From Pseudoteredinibacter isoporae_A (GTDB lineage Bacteria > Pseudomonadota > Gammaproteobacteria > Pseudomonadales > Cellvibrionaceae), in the NCBI RefSeq assembly GCF_040372805.1, contig NZ_BAABWJ010000007.1:1-64000 (forward strand): a DNA stretch of 64,000 nucleotides, read 5' to 3'. Both the position numbers and the translations under genes were made by a program. Shown here in pieces: positions 63,209-64,000 of this stretch. The notes under the pieces are model-generated. The model searched no databases. It was not told where the DNA came from and saw nothing but the letters and a program-made list of their open reading frames with translations. Within the stretch, counting starts at the first letter, position 1. The number at the start of each line of letters is the position of its first letter.

Positions 63209-63490
63209 ATGATCCATGTATTAATCGAGCGCCATATCGGCACTGACCTGGAATCCACCTACGAAGCTATGGCGCGAACCACCTTACAAGGTGCCTACCA
63301 AGCTCCAGGGTTTATTAACGGTGAAACCTTTTACGACATGAACAACCATCGCCACCATTATGTACTCAGTAAATGGCGAACTCTGAGTGACTGGCAGCGT
63401 TGGTTTCACAGTGATCAACGCCGCGACATGATGGGGCAATTGAGTCCGGTTCTGGATGGCCCGGAAAAAATCACACTGCTGGAAAACTAA
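63209..63490 (+). CDS. ABM-domain (antibiotic biosynthesis monooxygenase-like) protein
   Basis: 93 residues. MIHVLIERHIGTDLESTYEA, the GFINGETFYDMNN stretch and WRTLSDWQRWFHSDQRRDMM show the ferredoxin-like ABM fold. Members act as cofactor-free monooxygenases or heme-degrading enzymes, but the specific reaction is unknown. Confidence 0.85.
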   Translation: MIHVLIERHIGTDLESTYEAMARTTLQGAYQAPGFINGETFYDMNNHRHHYVLSKWRTLSDWQRWFHSDQRRDMMGQLSPVLDGPEKITLLEN

Positions 63491-63524
63491 ACACCCAAAC
63501 GAGAATTCCGAGAGACACAAGAAG

Positions 63525-63752
63525 CTACAGGTTCATGTCCCGCGCCTGTTGTGGCGTGAGAAGGTTGATTGACTCCGAAGGCTCATCGAAACACAGGAAC
63601 AGCTCTCCGCTTTTTAACTGCCGACGTAGCTGCTCAAGTTTCCTTTCCAAACTGATTTCCTGTTCACCGTAATCGGTGCCCTCGCGCAGAGCGAAAGACT
63701 CTAATACCGCGTTTAGAGTCTCCGTCGCCAATTGCTGGTAAGGGATAATCAC
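63525..63752 (-). CDS. yheU: YheU/UPF0270 family protein
   Basis: 75 residues. MIIPYQQLATETLNAVLESF and LREGTDYGEQEISLERKLEQ (about 22-41) match YheU. Function unknown. Its start overlaps the stop of the upstream methyltransferase as ATGA. Confidence 0.93.
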   Translation of the reverse strand: MIIPYQQLATETLNAVLESFALREGTDYGEQEISLERKLEQLRRQLKSGELFLCFDEPSESINLLTPQQARDMNL

Positions 63753-64000
63753 TTCGCAGCTTTAACAAACTTCAGCGTCATGCGATCACTCTCGCCGATG
63801 GCCAGATAATGATCGCGCTGCTCGTCACCCAAACGCAAACTCGGTGCTAATGTCCACACTCCCTTAGGGTGGTCCGCGCTGTCTTTCGGGTTAGCATTAA
63901 TTTCACTGGCCGCCACCAATTTAAAACCGGCTTTTTCAGCAAACTCAATTACCTTTGACTCGGTGACATAACCCGACTTGATCATGGTTTCCATGTCCGT
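63749..64000 (-). CDS. C-terminal part of a SAM-dependent methyltransferase (partial)
   Basis: The frame stays open to the right edge, so the 5' part is cut. The visible 83 codons include FAEKAGFKLVAASEINANPK, DHPKGVWTLAPSLRLG and YLAIGESDRMTLKFVKAAK. This tail is typical of exported or periplasmic class I methyltransferases of the COG4798 type. The catalytic region is not in the window. Confidence 0.75.
   Translation of the reverse strand, partial: TDMETMIKSGYVTESKVIEFAEKAGFKLVAASEINANPKDSADHPKGVWTLAPSLRLGDEQRDHYLAIGESDRMTLKFVKAAK

Overview
The window is a stretch of gammaproteobacterial chromosome of moderate GC content. It carries the conserved block rpsB-tsf / pyrH-frr-uppS-cdsA-dxr-rseP-bamA-ompH-lpxD-fabZ-lpxA-lpxB-rnhB, together with Pseudomonas-type neighbourhoods (pepA-holC-valS, map-glnD-dapC-dapD-dapE, gltX beside tRNA-Ala, a FimV-like LysM protein). 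With LPS export genes (lptF, lptG), lipid A genes and EF-P hydroxylase epmC, this suggests a marine or soil gammaproteobacterium of the Cellvibrionales/Pseudomonadales kind. The genus cannot be read from the sequence alone.

Positions 203-9759 form an AT-richer integrative island of about 9.5 kb inserted in the 3' part of tRNA-Ala(GGC). The intact tRNA gene is at 9713-9788 (minus). A 49-bp copy of its 3' part, with one mismatch, lies at 203-251. A second, 22-bp direct repeat sits just inside each end (393-414 and 9629-9650). The island encodes a tyrosine integrase, a PD-(D/E)XK-like nuclease with an unknown partner, a two-TM protein, an AlpA/excisionase-like HTH protein, a phage P2 GpA-type HUH replication initiator with iteron-like repeats upstream, and a convergent three-gene module. 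That module comprises a GHKL-like ATPase with a STAS-like N-terminal region, a small STAS-like (DUF4325-type) protein and a lipoprotein/TM protein. It is the best candidate here for an undescribed system, possibly phage defence or membrane-stress signalling. The island looks like a phage-satellite-like replicating element with cargo.

From 9789 rightward the window is core genome. The segments are: fimV-like and gltX (minus); a lipid kinase, a small secreted protein and an RDD protein (plus); lptFG (minus) divergent from pepA-holC-acidic protein-valS (plus); a MerR regulator; two membrane-associated unknowns; TauE divergent from a TauD-like dioxygenase; a glutamine amidotransferase/aldehyde dehydrogenase pair; a YtcJ-like amidohydrolase; the long envelope operon (33734-46926, minus); and tsf/rpsB (minus) divergent from map-glnD-dapC-nth-DUF4190-ArsC-like-dapD and dapE (plus). 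A tightly overlapping minus-strand operon follows (GGCT-like, epmC, 5'-3' exonuclease, pdxB), then small genes (tusA, ABM monooxygenase, yheU) and a methyltransferase cut by the window edge.

Functionally the core part couples translation (rpsB, tsf, frr, gltX, valS, map), isoprenoid/undecaprenyl and phospholipid supply (dxr, uppS, cdsA), outer-membrane assembly (bamA, ompH, rseP, lpx, lpt) and diaminopimelate synthesis for peptidoglycan (dapC, dapD, dapE). Start sites were revised where ribosome binding sites were clear (for example GTG starts for lpxD, ompH, holC and pdxB). No CRISPR array, rRNA or insertion sequence was seen.
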